Shown here: positions 43,978 through 52,179 of the stretch, piece after piece
How the letters are laid out: every line of letters starts with the position of its first letter
Position numbering within the stretch: the stretch's first letter is position 1
From: Bordetella genomosp. 7
GTDB lineage: Bacteria > Pseudomonadota > Gammaproteobacteria > Burkholderiales > Burkholderiaceae_B
Reading direction: 5' to 3'
Length of the DNA stretch: 64,000 nucleotides
Assembly (NCBI RefSeq): GCF_002261265.1
Contig: NZ_NEVK01000004.1
Coordinates: 124,001 to 188,000 of the forward strand
Translations under genes and position numbers: made by a program
Notes under the pieces: generated by a model
The model's database searches: none
What the model was told of the DNA's origin: nothing
The model's input: the letters and a program-made list of their open reading frames with translations, nothing else

Positions 43978-44586
43978 ATGAGATTCCAACCGATCCTCGT
44001 TCCGGGCTGGAAGGACTCCGGCCCTGGCCACTGGCAAAGCCGCTGGGAACACTGCCTGCCGCATGCGCGACGCGTGCGGCAGCCCGATTGGGAAGCGCCC
44101 GATCCGGCAGTATGGAATGCCGCGGTGGCTTCGTATGTGGACTCAGCAGAGTGTCCTGTCCTTCTGATTGCGCACAGCCTGGGCTGCCTGGCCGTGGTCA
44201 ACCTGCCCGTGCCGCTGCATGCGAAAGTGGCGGGCGCGTTGCTGGTCGCGCCTGCCGATGTGGAACAGGCCGATATGCCTGAATGCCTGCGGGTGTTTGC
44301 CCCTGTTCCGGGGCATTCGTTGCGTTTTCAGTCTGTGGTGGTGGCGTCCGACAACGACCCGTACTGCAGTCTGGAGCGGGCGCGGGAATTTGCAGCTGCA
44401 TGGGGCAGTCGCTTTGAATTGGTGCCGGAAGGCGGCCACATCAATGCGGAAAGCGGATTCGGCGACTGGCCGCAGGGCTTGAAACTGCTGGCGGCGCTGC
44501 GTCGCCGCGCGGTCTGGCGCGTTACCCCGCCCTTGCCGCGCGTGCCGCCGGTGCCTGCCGTAGCCGAGGCCAGCTGGCCGCGATAG
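43978..44586 (+). CDS. RBBP9/YdeN-family serine hydrolase
   Basis: 202 aa from ATG 43978 (ATG 43966 is possible). N-terminal PILVPGWKDSGPGHWQSRWE is the family signature. The nucleophile is in AHSLGCLA near residue 60, Asp in ASDNDPYC and His in PEGGHINAESGFG. This is a small cytoplasmic alpha/beta hydrolase of unknown substrate. Its last 72 nt, including the stop, lie inside an 86-bp sequence repeated at 45704-45789 beyond the RAYT segment. Confidence 0.87.
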   Translation: MRFQPILVPGWKDSGPGHWQSRWEHCLPHARRVRQPDWEAPDPAVWNAAVASYVDSAECPVLLIAHSLGCLAVVNLPVPLHAKVAGALLVAPADVEQADMPECLRVFAPVPGHSLRFQSVVVASDNDPYCSLERAREFAAAWGSRFELVPEGGHINAESGFGDWPQGLKLLAALRRRAVWRVTPPLPRVPPVPAVAEASWPR

Positions 44587-44600
44587 GCGGGTCGGCCGGG
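44515..44600 (+). repeat. 86-bp direct repeat flanking the RAYT segment, left copy
   Basis: Imperfect direct repeat of 45704-45789: the same length with no gaps and, by my alignment, 12 mismatches in 86. It begins TGGCGCGTTACC and ends GGGTCGGCCGGG. The left copy covers the end of the hydrolase gene and 14 nt beyond. The right copy starts 2 nt after the last palindrome of cluster D. Confidence 0.85.
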
Positions 44601-44620
44601 CGAACGCTTTGCGAGGTGTT

Positions 44621-44795
44621 GGTGTCAGACACCCTTCGGGAGTCAGACACCTGACGTATATCCTACGGCGGTGTGCACGGGCAAGGTCTTGCGGTGTCTG
44701 ACTCCCGAAGGGTGTCTGACACCTGACGTATATCTTACGGCGGTGTGCACGGGCAAGGTCTTGCGGTGTCTGACTCCCGAAGGGTGTCTGACACC
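44621..44795. repeat. REP-like palindrome cluster C (3 copies, 72-bp tandem unit)
   Basis: Copies at 44621-44651, 44693-44723 and 44765-44795, exactly 72 bp apart. The first is in one orientation; the other two read as its reverse complement. Copies 2 and 3 each follow a shared 41-bp linker that contains GACGTATATC and GTGTGCACGGGCAAGG. The cluster abuts the 3' end of the RAYT pseudogene. Confidence 0.88.
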
Positions 44796-44835
44796 GTGTC
44801 GCGGGACGATGTTTCCCGACGCTTTTCGATGGGGC

Positions 44836-45411
44836 CTAAAGGTAACCGCCGGGGCTCGACGGCAGCCCGCTTTCGACGAAGTGACGATAAGCGGCGCGCC
44901 TGCCGGTATCGTCCCGGCCCATGGCCAGATATAGCGCATGGTGGTCCAGCATGTGCTGCGGAGTTACACCCAGTCGTTCCCGATAGCTCGACCACGGGTA
45001 GCTCGCCGGCGCTTTGACCAGGCCTGCGCGTACAGGGTTGAGCTCGATATAGCGGCAGCATTCCAGCAGGTATTTTTCCTCGTGTACCGCCCGTGCCTTG
45101 AATCGGGCTTCTCAGATCGAGCCGGTGGTGTGTTTTCGTGCGTTCCACCGGCAGGTAGCCGCTCTGGCAAGCCGCTGCATCAAGGCAGACAATGCGCGCG
45201 GATCTTGGGTAGGGCTCAGCAGCAGGTGTACATGATTTGGCATCAGGCACCACGCGTGTACGGCGATGCCGAAGTTGCGACTGAACAGGCGTAGGTTATT
45301 CAAGTAGGCGCGGTGATCGCCCGCCGACTCGAATACGATCTGGCGCCTGTGGCCGCGCTGAACGATGTGATAAGGAAGATTTGCGATGAGCAGGCGGGGA
45401 GGTCTCGGCAT
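44836..45411 (-). pseudogene. REP-associated tyrosine transposase (RAYT) with one in-frame stop
   Basis: The frame of 192 codons starts at ATG 45411 and ends at TAG 44836-44838. It is broken only by TGA at codon 100 (45112-45114). The protein is a Y1/IS200-like transposase. It begins MPRPPRLLIANLPYHIVQRG. The HUH metal motif is MPNHVHLLLSP (His60, His62). Past the stop come EARFKARAVHEEKYLLECC and RYIELNPVRAGLV, with the likely nucleophile Tyr121. In relatives the interrupted position is normally Trp (GSxWExRFKA), so one G-to-A change explains the TGA. It sits between REP clusters C and D. It may be inactive, or could be active if the TGA is read through. Confidence 0.85.
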
Positions 45412-45522
45412 GGGATGGCAACGGCGTGGACGAAGACCGACGATACCTATGCCAGTGGCTATAGCAAGACGAGGGATGGCGCTTTTGCCAGAGTGCAGTT
45501 GAGGCGCGTGGGTGCATGGGGT

Positions 45523-45701
45523 GGTGTCTGACACCCTTCGGGAGTCAGACACCGAGGGAAAGGGGGCGTGTTTGGGGGTGGTGCGGGCGGCGGTGGTGTC
45601 TGACACCCTTCGGGAGTCAGACACCGAGGGAATGGGGGCGTGTTCTGGTGTGGTGACGGGAGGCGAGGGCGGTGTCTGACTCCCGAAGGGTGTCAGACAC
45701 C
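45523..45701. repeat. REP-like palindrome cluster D (3 copies)
   Basis: Copies at 45523-45553, 45595-45625 and 45671-45701. The first two are direct and 72 bp apart; the third is inverted. The stem is GGTGTCTGAC with GTCAGACACC, an A-A mismatch, then CCC/GGG closing a TTC loop. The cluster lies just upstream of the RAYT start. Confidence 0.9.
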
Positions 45702-45703
45702 TG

Positions 45704-45789
45704 TGGCGCGTTACCGCGTCGTTGCCGCGCGTGGCGCGGGTGCCTGTTGTAGCCGAGGCCGGCGGGTCGCCATAGGTGGGTCGGCCGGG
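45704..45789 (+). repeat. 86-bp direct repeat flanking the RAYT segment, right copy
   Basis: Partner of 44515-44600. Read in the hydrolase frame it translates as WRVTASLPRVARVPVVAEAG then GSP and a TAG at the same place. It therefore looks like a duplicated hydrolase 3' end left on the far side of the RAYT-REP segment. Confidence 0.82.
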
Positions 45790-45802
45790 AGCCGGCCGGG
45801 GG

Positions 45803-46891
45803 TCAGGTGTCCTGGACGCGGCGGCCGGTGTCGGGTTCGAACCAATGCAGCGGGTGGCGGCCGTCGGGGCCTATGCTGATCTGGTCGCCGGGCCTGGCGG
45901 GCATTTCGGCCAGTTGGCGGGTAGAGCAGCGCACGACGACGGCGCTCTGGCCGCAACGGCAGTGCACCAACTGCTCGGAGCCCAGTGTCTCGACCATTTC
46001 GACTTCGGCCTTCAGGCCTTGCGCGTTGAGCAGCATGTGCTCGGGCCGCATGCCCAGGATGGCCGGGCGGCCCCGCACCTGGGCGGGCACTTGCAAGGGG
46101 GAAATATCCAGCGCGGCGCCGTCGGACGTCTGCAGGGTGCCGTCGCCGCCTACGTTGACGGGCAGCAGGTTCATGGGTGGCGAACCGATGAAGCCCGCCA
46201 CAAAAGTGGAGGCAGGCCGTTCGAACACTTCCATGGGCGTGCCGATCTGCTCGGGCACGCCCTGGTGCATGACGATCATGCGGTGCGCCAGCGTCATGGC
46301 TTCGACCTGGTCGTGCGTCACGTACAGGCTGGTGGTGCCCAGGCGGCGATGGAGCTTGAGAATTTCCAGCCGCATGGCGACACGCAGCTTCGCGTCCAGG
46401 TTCGACAGCGGCTCGTCGAACAGGAAGACCTTGGGTTCGCGCACGATGGCGCGGCCCATGGCGACGCGCTGGCGCTGGCCGCCCGACAATTGGCGCGGGC
46501 GGCGCTCCAGCAACTGGTCCAGTTCAAGAATCTGCGCCGCGGCCTGCACGCGCTTGCGGATGTCTTCTTTGGAAAACTTGCGGATCTTGAGCCCGTACGC
46601 CATGTTGTCGAACACGCTCATGTGCGGGTACAGGGCGTAATTCTGGAACACCATGGCGATGTCGCGCTCGGCGGGCTCGAGATCGTTCACGACCTTGTCG
46701 TCGATCAGGATTTCGCCGCTGGTGACGGTTTCCAGGCCGGCCACCATGCGCATCAGCGTGGATTTGCCGCAGCCCGACGGGCCCACGATCACGATAAATT
46801 CGCCGTCGCGGACGTCGGCGTCGATGCCGTGGATGACGGCTACGTTGCCGGCATAGGTTTTCTTGACGTTGCGAAAGCTGAGAGTAGCCAT
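45803..46891 (-). CDS. ugpC: sn-Glycerol-3-phosphate ABC transporter ATPase
   Basis: 362 aa, full length with a C-terminal TOBE domain, as in UgpC/MalK. Walker [17 protein letters not shown] is near residue 37, the signature [14 protein letters not shown] near 134, Walker [17 protein letters not shown], and the H-loop [12 protein letters not shown]. The C-terminal part has [10 protein letters not shown] and [10 protein letters not shown], the UgpC/MalK regulatory fold. It is the last gene of ugpBAEC. It energises uptake of glycerol-3-phosphate or glycerophosphodiesters. Confidence 0.93.
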   Translation of the reverse strand: MATLSFRNVKKTYAGNVAVIHGIDADVRDGEFIVIVGPSGCGKSTLMRMVAGLETVTSGEILIDDKVVNDLEPAERDIAMVFQNYALYPHMSVFDNMAYGLKIRKFSKEDIRKRVQAAAQILELDQLLERRPRQLSGGQRQRVAMGRAIVREPKVFLFDEPLSNLDAKLRVAMRLEILKLHRRLGTTSLYVTHDQVEAMTLAHRMIVMHQGVPEQIGTPMEVFERPASTFVAGFIGSPPMNLLPVNVGGDGTLQTSDGAALDISPLQVPAQVRGRPAILGMRPEHMLLNAQGLKAEVEMVETLGSEQLVHCRCGQSAVVVRCSTRQLAEMPARPGDQISIGPDGRHPLHWFEPDTGRRVQDT

Positions 46892-46927
46892 GGATTGATC
46901 TTTTGCGTGGGCGAGGCGGCGAGGGCG

Positions 46928-47755
46928 CTACTTTTCAGTGTCGACCAGGCCCTTGACGAACCATTTCTGCATCAGGATGACGACCAGCGCGGGCGGAACC
47001 ATGGCCAGCATGGCCGTGGCCATGGTGATGTTCCACTCGGTGACGCTGTCGCCTCCGCTGATCATGCGCTTGATGCCGATGACCACGGGGTACATGTTCT
47101 CCTGGGTGGTGATCAGCAGCGGCCAGAGATACTGATTCCAGCCATAGATGAACTGGATGACGAACAGCGCGGCGATACTGGTGCGCGACAGGGGCAGCAG
47201 CACGTCGCGGAAGAAGCGCAAGGGGCCGGCGCCATCGATGCGGGCGGCCTCTACCAGCTCGTCCGGAACGGTCAGGAAGAACTGGCGGAACAGGAACGTG
47301 GCGGTGGCCGAAGCAATGAGCGGCAGCGTAAGGCCCGCGTAGCTGTTCAGCATGCCCAGGTCCGCCACCACTTTGTAGGTAGGGGCGATACGCACTTCTA
47401 CCGGCAGCATCAGGGTGACGAAGATCATCCAGAAAAAGAACATGCGCCCGGGGAAGCGAAAATACACCACGGCAAAGGCCGACAGCAACGAAATGGCGAT
47501 CTTGCCGATGGAAATCACCAGAGCCATGATCAGGCTGACATACAGCATGCGCCCCACGCCGGCGTTGGCGAGGGCGCGCGCATAGTTGTCGGCGAAGTGC
47601 GGCCCCGGCAGCAGCGACATCGGGGCGGCCGCGACTTCCTGCGCGGTTTGTGTCGACGCGACGAAGGTGACGTACAGCGGAAACGCCACCAGCGCCACGC
47701 CGCACAACAGGATCGCGTGAGCCAGAATATCGAGCCAGGGACGGCGTTCAACCAT
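46928..47755 (-). CDS. ugpE: sn-Glycerol-3-phosphate ABC transporter permease
   Basis: 275 aa MalG-like permease with six membrane segments ([22 protein letters not shown] at the start). It has the periplasmic UgpE block [22 protein letters not shown], and the EAA loop [23 protein letters not shown] near 195. It pairs with UgpA and docks to UgpC. It lies 36 nt before ugpC and 17 nt after ugpA. Confidence 0.93.
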   Translation of the reverse strand: MVERRPWLDILAHAILLCGVALVAFPLYVTFVASTQTAQEVAAAPMSLLPGPHFADNYARALANAGVGRMLYVSLIMALVISIGKIAISLLSAFAVVYFRFPGRMFFFWMIFVTLMLPVEVRIAPTYKVVADLGMLNSYAGLTLPLIASATATFLFRQFFLTVPDELVEAARIDGAGPLRFFRDVLLPLSRTSIAALFVIQFIYGWNQYLWPLLITTQENMYPVVIGIKRMISGGDSVTEWNITMATAMLAMVPPALVVILMQKWFVKGLVDTEK

Positions 47756-47772
47756 GGTCGGGAGCCTTTGTA

Positions 47773-48654
47773 TCAGTACTGCACTTTGCGGTCGATGTAG
47801 CGGAACTGCGCCACGGTAAGGGTGACGACGATGGCCATCAGCACCACCGACTGCGCGGCCGACGACCCCAGATCCAGCCCGTGGAAGGCATCGCTATACA
47901 CCTTGTAGACCAGGATGGAGGTGGCCGTGCCGGGCCCGCCCTGCGTAGTGGTGTCGACGATGGCGAACGTATCGAAGAACGCATAGATGATGTTGACCAC
48001 CAGCAGGAAGAACGTGGTGGGCGACAGCAATGGAAACACGATGGTCCAGAAGCGCCGCGCCGGCGAGGCGCCGTCGATGGCGGCGGCTTCGATCAGTGAC
48101 CGTGGAATGGATTGCAGACCGGCCAGGAAGAACAGGAAGTTGTACGAGATCTGCTTCCAGATGGCCGCGATGACCACCAGGGTCAGGGCCTGGCCGCCAT
48201 CCAGCCGGGGATTCCAGCCCACCCCCACCTGGTGCAGCGCAACCGCCAGGATGCCCACGGACGGCGAGAACAGGAAAAGCCACAGCACGCCCACCACGGC
48301 CGGTGCGACGGCGTACGGCCATATCAGCAGCGTTTTATAGAGCCCGGCGCCACGCATGACGCGGTCGGCCATGACCGCCAGCAGCAGCGATACGGCCAGG
48401 CCCACGAAGGCCACCAGCACCGAGAAGACGGCCGTCACGCGGAACGAGTCCAGGTAATCGGGTTGCCGGAACAAATCGATGAAGTTGGCCAGGCCGACGA
48501 ATTCAGACGACAGGCCGAAGGCGTCCTGCAGTTGCATGGACTGCCACATGGCCTGGCCGGCGGGCCAGAAGAAAAACACCAGCGTCACGGCAATCTGTGG
48601 CGCAAGCAGCAAATAGGGCAGGGTCTTGTGCCGGAAGACAACGCGTTTTTCCAT
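47773..48654 (-). CDS. ugpA: sn-Glycerol-3-phosphate ABC transporter permease
   Basis: 293 aa from ATG 48654; the longer frame to 48747 adds an Arg-rich stretch without family similarity. It begins [20 protein letters not shown], typical of UgpA. Six membrane segments follow and an EAA loop [24 protein letters not shown] near 205. It heterodimerises with UgpE. It is separated by about 100 nt from ugpB, a spacing often seen between a highly expressed receptor and its permease genes. Confidence 0.93.
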   Translation of the reverse strand: MEKRVVFRHKTLPYLLLAPQIAVTLVFFFWPAGQAMWQSMQLQDAFGLSSEFVGLANFIDLFRQPDYLDSFRVTAVFSVLVAFVGLAVSLLLAVMADRVMRGAGLYKTLLIWPYAVAPAVVGVLWLFLFSPSVGILAVALHQVGVGWNPRLDGGQALTLVVIAAIWKQISYNFLFFLAGLQSIPRSLIEAAAIDGASPARRFWTIVFPLLSPTTFFLLVVNIIYAFFDTFAIVDTTTQGGPGTATSILVYKVYSDAFHGLDLGSSAAQSVVLMAIVVTLTVAQFRYIDRKVQY

Positions 48655-48753
48655 GGATGTTCGCCGGTGTGAAACAGCGGCGGCGCGCCGCGCCGCCTTG
48701 CTGCATGCCGGGTGCAGCCGCCGCCCGGGACGGGGCCGGCGGCGCACCTTGGC

Positions 48754-50067
48754 TTACTTGATGCTCTTTTCGAACTTCTCGAGCAGTTCGTTACCGCGCG
48801 ACACCATGGTCTTGACGCTGTCCTGGGCGCTGGCCTTGCCGGACATGATGCGTTCGATCTCCTGGTCTTCGATTTCGCGGATCTGCGGCAAGAAGCCCAG
48901 GCGCAAGCCGCGCGATTGCGCGGTGGTTTCGACGTTGAGCTGCTGTACGCCCACTTCGGTGCCGGGGTTCTTGTCGTAGAAACCTTGCTTCTTGGTAAGT
49001 TCGTAGGCCGCCTTGGTGACGGGCACGTAGCCGGTCTGCTGGTGCCAGCGGGCGGCGATTTCCGGGCTGGCCAGGAAATGGAAGAACTTGGTCACGCCCT
49101 TGTAGACTTCGGGCTTCTTGTTGGCGAACACCCACAGAGACGCGCCGCCGATGATGGTGTTCTGCGGGGCGCCGGACACGTCTGCGTAGTAGGGCAGCGT
49201 GGACGTGCCGAATTCGAACTTGGCGTTCTTCGAGATATTGGCGCGCAAGCCGCTCGAGCCGGTGATCATGGCGCACTTGCCGCCGATGAACAGCGAGTTG
49301 GGCTGGTCGCCGCGCCCGCCGTACATGAAGATGCCTTCTTTGGCGAGCTTGGCCAGGTTGTCCAGGTGCCGTACGTGCAGGGGCGTATCGAAGGCCAGGC
49401 GCGCGTTGAGCCCGCCGAAGCCGTTGTCTTCGGTGGCGTAGGGCACGTTGTGCCAGGCCGAAAAGGTTTCGAGTTGCACCCACGACGGCCACGACGTGGT
49501 GTAGCCGCATTCCTGTCCGGCGGCCTTGAGTTTCTGTCCGGCTGCGGCCAGTTCTTCCCAGGTCTTGGGCGGTTTTTCGGGGTCGAGGCCGGCTTTCTTG
49601 AAGGCGTCTTTGTTGTAGTAGAAGACGACCGTCGAGCTGTTGAACGGCATCGAGATCAGCTTGCCGTCGCGCGACGAGTAGTATCCGGCCACTGCGCCGA
49701 TGAAGGCCTTGGGATCGAGCGGTTCGCCGGCTTCTTCGGACATCTGTTGCACCGGCTTGATGGCGCCCCGGGCGTACATCATCGTGGCGGTGCCCACTTC
49801 GAACACCTGCAGGATGTCGGGGGCGTTGCCGGCGCGGAACGCGGCGATGCCGGCGTTCATGGATTCGCCGTAATTGCCTTTATATACGGCGTTGATCTTG
49901 TAGTCGGAGTTTTTCTGGTTGAACTCCTGGACGAGCTCGTTGACGCGCTCGCCCAGCGCGCCTTCCATGGAGTGCCAGAACTGGATCTCGGTGACGGCCT
50001 GGGCGGATGTGGCGGCAAAAGCCGCGCACAGGGCTGCTACGGTCAAGGCTAAGCGGTGCGATCGCAT
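48754..50067 (-). CDS. ugpB: sn-Glycerol-3-phosphate periplasmic binding protein
   Basis: 437 aa from ATG 50067, with GGAGG upstream. The signal peptide is LALTVAALCAAFAATSAQA. The mature protein is UgpB: TEIQFWHSMEGALGERVNELV, VYKGNYGESMNAGIAAFRAG, and the ligand-site stretch GSSGLRANISKNAKFEFG with ASLWVFANKKPE. It captures glycerol-3-phosphate or glycerophosphocholine-type diesters. It is first in the operon and preceded by a recognisable promoter. Confidence 0.95.
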   Translation of the reverse strand: MRSHRLALTVAALCAAFAATSAQAVTEIQFWHSMEGALGERVNELVQEFNQKNSDYKINAVYKGNYGESMNAGIAAFRAGNAPDILQVFEVGTATMMYARGAIKPVQQMSEEAGEPLDPKAFIGAVAGYYSSRDGKLISMPFNSSTVVFYYNKDAFKKAGLDPEKPPKTWEELAAAGQKLKAAGQECGYTTSWPSWVQLETFSAWHNVPYATEDNGFGGLNARLAFDTPLHVRHLDNLAKLAKEGIFMYGGRGDQPNSLFIGGKCAMITGSSGLRANISKNAKFEFGTSTLPYYADVSGAPQNTIIGGASLWVFANKKPEVYKGVTKFFHFLASPEIAARWHQQTGYVPVTKAAYELTKKQGFYDKNPGTEVGVQQLNVETTAQSRGLRLGFLPQIREIEDQEIERIMSGKASAQDSVKTMVSRGNELLEKFEKSIK

Positions 50068-50155
50068 GGAAGGTCCTCCAGTTTGCGTTGCCACGGGCAG
50101 CGTATCTGCCATGGAAAACACGACACCTTATGTACGGTATATGACAAAGTCGTGA

Positions 50156-50195
50156 CTTTTACATCACAGGCTAGCGCTGTCAAATACTGACAGCG
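50156..50195 (-). promoter_or_regulatory. Promoter with overlapping inverted repeat for ugpBAEC
   Basis: On the minus strand, -35 TTGACA (50183-50178) and -10 TAAAAG (50161-50156) are separated by 16 nt, about 90 nt before the ugpB start. The -35 lies inside an 8-bp inverted repeat, CGCTGTCA-AATAC-TGACAGCG (50175-50195), that could be an operator. No clear PhoB box was seen. Confidence 0.5.
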
Positions 50196-50259
50196 TACGT
50201 CAAGCCTGCGGATTCAGGCGTGTTGGAAAGTATCGGGATCGGGCAGTGGCGGGGCCGGC

Positions 50260-50826
50260 TCAGCGGGCGGGGTGTTGCAGGGTGGCCGGGCGCGCCAGGT
50301 TCCACATCAACGCCCGGAACGGCGCCAGCATGCCGAGGTTGACGGCCAGCTTGATGGCCAGGTCGCCCAGCATCCAGGTGACCCACGGCGTGCCGGTGGC
50401 GGCGAAGGCCACGCTGAAGAATACGGCCGTATCGAGCACGGCACCCACAGTTCCCGACAGCAAGGGGGCCTGCCACCAGCGCCGCTCGCGAAGGCGGTCG
50501 AAAACCTGGATGTCGGCCAGTTGGGCGCAAATATAGGCCAGGCCCGATGCCATCGCGATGCGCGGCGAGGCCACCCATACCGACACCACCAGCGCGGCGC
50601 CGAAACCTACCCAGGCGACGCGCCGCGCCGCCGCAGGCCCGAACCGGCGGTTGAGCACGTCGGTGACAAGGAAGGCCACGGGATACGAAAGCCCGCCCCA
50701 GGTGAGCCAGTCGTTCAGCGGCACCTGGACCAGGATATTGGAGCCGACCACGATCAGCCCCATGCAGAACACCGCCACGGCATACTGCCGCGCGGTCATG
50801 GGCTGGAAGTCGTGGGATCGGGTCAT
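50260..50826 (-). CDS. Queuosine precursor transporter (YhhQ/VUT family)
   Basis: 188 aa, about six membrane segments. Family motifs are NILVQVPLNDWLTWGGLSYPVAFLVTDVLNRRFGP in the first third and GSIxD-like SGTVGAVLDTAVFFSVAF later. Characterised YhhQ imports 7-cyano/7-aminomethyl-7-deazaguanine for tRNA queuosine synthesis. The ATG overlaps the proC stop (ATGA), so the two are co-transcribed. Confidence 0.88.
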   Translation of the reverse strand: MTRSHDFQPMTARQYAVAVFCMGLIVVGSNILVQVPLNDWLTWGGLSYPVAFLVTDVLNRRFGPAAARRVAWVGFGAALVVSVWVASPRIAMASGLAYICAQLADIQVFDRLRERRWWQAPLLSGTVGAVLDTAVFFSVAFAATGTPWVTWMLGDLAIKLAVNLGMLAPFRALMWNLARPATLQHPAR

Positions 50827-51656
50827 TTGCCGAATTCGCTGGCCAGCTCGCGCGAGCGTTGCGCGGCCGCGTGCAAGGCGCGTTCTACCACGGCCGGCAG
50901 ATCGGCCTGCTGGAGGACTTGCAGCGCCGCTGCGGTGGTACCCCCCTTGGAGGTAACCCGTTCGCGCAGCAGGGAGGGCGGATCGTCGGATTGTGCGGCC
51001 AGCCGGGTGGCGCCCGCCAGGGTGCCCAGGGCGAGCTGGCGCGCCTGGTCGGGGGTCAGGCCCACGGAGACGCCGCCCGCGATCAGGGCTTCCAGGAACA
51101 GGAATACGTAGGCAGGGCCGCTGCCCGACAGGGCGGTGACGGCGTCCAGCGCGGCGTCATCCTGAACCCATACGACCTGGCCTACGGAGCCCAGCAGTTC
51201 TTCGGCCAGCTTGCGGCCGGCGCTGTCCACGCCCGGCAGGGCGGCCAAGCCGGTGACACCGGCGCCCACCAGGGCGGGTGTGTTGGGCATGCAGCGCACC
51301 AGATTGCGCCAGGGGTCGTCAGGCGTGCCCAGCCAGCCTGCGAGCGTGTCCGCGCGTATGCCGGCGGCCACGCTGATGACCAGGGTGCCGGGTTGCAGCC
51401 AGGGGCGGGTTGCGGCCACCGCGTCGCGCAGTTGCTGGGGTTTGACCGCGTATATCCATACGTTGCAGCGCTGCAGTGTTGCGTCCGGCGTTGCTGAGGC
51501 TGTGGCCCCACGGGCGCGCCAGCTTTCCTGCACGTCGGGGCTGGGGTCGAGGGCGTGCAGGTTGCCCGCCGGGCAGGTCCTGCCGGCCAGGCCGGCCGCC
51601 AGCGCCGTAGCCATATTGCCGCCGCCAATAAAGGCGATAGAGATCTGAGAGTCCAT
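50823..51656 (-). CDS. proC: Pyrroline-5-carboxylate reductase
   Basis: 277 aa from ATG 51656; the frame extends to 51971 only through palindromic repeats, which is spurious. The NAD(P) motif is IAFIGGGNMATALAAGL. Later blocks include AVKPQQLRD, SVAAGIRADTL and VRCMPNTPALVGAG. The proC signature ALSGSGPAYVFLFLEALI is near 165, and TSKGGTTAAAL near 235. It catalyses the last step of proline synthesis. Confidence 0.96.
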   Translation of the reverse strand: MDSQISIAFIGGGNMATALAAGLAGRTCPAGNLHALDPSPDVQESWRARGATASATPDATLQRCNVWIYAVKPQQLRDAVAATRPWLQPGTLVISVAAGIRADTLAGWLGTPDDPWRNLVRCMPNTPALVGAGVTGLAALPGVDSAGRKLAEELLGSVGQVVWVQDDAALDAVTALSGSGPAYVFLFLEALIAGGVSVGLTPDQARQLALGTLAGATRLAAQSDDPPSLLRERVTSKGGTTAAALQVLQQADLPAVVERALHAAAQRSRELASEFGK

Positions 51657-52179
51657 GGGACGCAATTGTAGCCGCCGGCAGCCGCGCGGCGTGGGTGGCC
51701 CGAGCAGCGTGTCGCCGGTTCGGTGTCTGACACCTTGGGGTGTCAGACACCCTTGTGGGGAGGGCGGTGCTGGGTCGGGCGGTGTCTGACACCTTGGGGT
51801 GTCAGACACCCTGGTGCGGAGGCGGTGCTGGTTCGGGTGGTGTCTGACACCTTGGGGTGTCAGACACCCAACTTCGGGGCAGGGACGGGGACGGTTTGCG
51901 GCGCTTGTTACGGGGGAAATCGTGTGTACGGGGCTGTGTACATGGAGCGCTGCGCCGGGCGGTTTTTGCAATTTTTGCGTCGACAGCGTCCCTATTTATT
52001 GATGGATCCCGAAATATTGGGGAATACACGCAGTGACACCGCAAGGTCGTGCTTTCAGAATACCGCCCACGCTGTACTTTTGCCCAAGAAGCCGGCAATG
52101 GTCGCATCGGGCCGCCAGGCACCCCCCAGCGCCTCCGCTACCGGCCAAAGCTGTCCATCCCTATCGCTGGAGAATCCGA
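51657..52179. other. Divergent proC-livJ intergenic region
   Basis: 523 bp. It holds palindrome cluster E near proC and an AT-richer part (about 51960-52080) that probably carries the liv promoter. GGAG precedes livJ. No gene is supported. Confidence 0.55.
51722..51868. repeat. REP-like palindrome cluster E (3 copies)
   Basis: Copies at 51722-51751, 51781-51810 and 51839-51868, 58-59 bp apart. Arms GGTGTCTGACACC and GGTGTCAGACACC pair perfectly over 13 bp with a TTGG loop. Confidence 0.9.

Larger units (their letters stand above)
45412..45802. other. Non-coding segment between RAYT and ugpC
   Basis: 391 bp holding the RAYT leader, palindrome cluster D and the right copy of the 86-bp repeat. 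No gene is supported. The ugpC stop begins at 45803. Confidence 0.6.

Noticed and set aside
51657-51971. 105-codon N-terminal extension of proC
   Set aside because: It is translated through palindrome cluster E and has no similarity; ATG 51656 starts exactly at the conserved NAD(P)-binding segment.
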